This document shows, in pieces, positions 63,887-64,000 of a stretch of 64,000 bases of DNA (the first letter of the stretch is position 1; each line of letters opens with the position of its first letter). This stretch comes from Aporhodopirellula rubra (GTDB lineage Bacteria > Planctomycetota > Planctomycetia > Pirellulales > Pirellulaceae). The stretch is from positions 310,001 through 374,000 of the forward strand of contig NZ_JACHXU010000005.1 in the NCBI RefSeq assembly GCF_014192335.1. The letters run 5' to 3'. Below the pieces are notes generated by a model. The model was given only the letters and a program-made list of their open reading frames with translations, searched no databases and was not told the DNA's origin. A program made the translations under genes and the position numbers.

Positions 63887-64000
63887 TTAAACCGGTTCTG
63901 AAACAACAGCAGGGCCCGAGTACTCACTGCCGATCGTACTGAGAAGCGTCTGCGGCTTAAATCCTTGACCGTAGCTCAGGTGATAGCGTCCAGAACTGTT
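63887..64000 (-). CDS. C-terminal end of a gene, cut by window edge
   Basis: On the minus strand the last 37 codons read NSSGRYHLSYGQGFKPQTLL and on to SEPV before TAA. The frame has no stop to the edge. The part seen is too short for a family. Confidence 0.55.
   Translation of the reverse strand, partial: NSSGRYHLSYGQGFKPQTLLSTIGSEYSGPAVVSEPV

Overview
The window looks like a chromosome segment of a marine planctomycete of the Rhodopirellula/Pirellulaceae type. I infer this from the sulfatase pair, a pilin-like DUF1559 protein, a Rhodopirellula/Verrucomicrobium-type ECF sigma factor coupled to a FecR protein, many secreted or lipid-anchored proteins with weak Shine-Dalgarno sites, GTG/TTG starts, and moderate GC content. 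About 51 intact or edge-cut genes and three broken genes are described. I saw no rRNA, tRNA, CRISPR array or prophage.

Region 1 (1-32.3 kb) holds signalling, envelope and redox genes: a cut response regulator, a hybrid histidine kinase, a small membrane/PDZ/zinc-ribbon operon, two sulfatases, a MATE exporter, three overlapping glycosyltransferase genes, two membrane-protein operons that include both a PmtA-like phospholipid N-methyltransferase and a phosphatidylcholine synthase, an AI-2E-type permease, a membrane-anchored EEP hydrolase, a small acidic lipoprotein, an App1-type phosphatase, a VKOR-DsbA fusion and two oxidoreductases. The striking feature here is a set of eleven sigma-54-type (-24/-12) promoter sequences, each with GG and GC exactly 10 nt apart. 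All lie 40-165 nt upstream of starts between 0.28 and 26.9 kb. This suggests that much of the region is one sigma-54 envelope/stress regulon.

Region 2 (32.7-54.7 kb) reads as a genomic island for glucuronoxylan use. It is flanked by two broken transposases (ISL3-type and IS256-type). It begins with an ECF sigma/FecR pair diverging from a DUF1559 gene. It continues with a GH10 xylanase, a sugar porter, a 1380-residue GH115 alpha-glucuronidase fused to an SGNH esterase, the remnant of a second GH115 gene, a GH43 enzyme, KDPG aldolase, KDG kinase, mannonate oxidoreductase, mannonate dehydratase and a complete TRAP transporter. Together these would cut decorated xylan, release and import glucuronate and feed it to pyruvate and glyceraldehyde-3-phosphate. 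Only the uronate isomerase is absent. The + strand is visibly richer in G and T here and richer in C on both sides, which fits a separate origin.

Region 3 (54.7-64 kb) carries a PqqD-like protein, an HprK-like kinase and two GT2 glycosyltransferases in one operon. Opposite it runs a nucleotidyltransferase-fold gene followed by a methyltransferase, a small coupled ORF and a GT21-like membrane glycosyltransferase. This resembles the PqqD/HprK/NTP_transf_5 sets seen in peptide-modification and surface-glycan loci, but no radical SAM or other maturation enzyme is visible. The window ends with an unrecognised macro-like protein, a thiamine-binding-type protein, an FKBP lipoprotein and the end of another gene.
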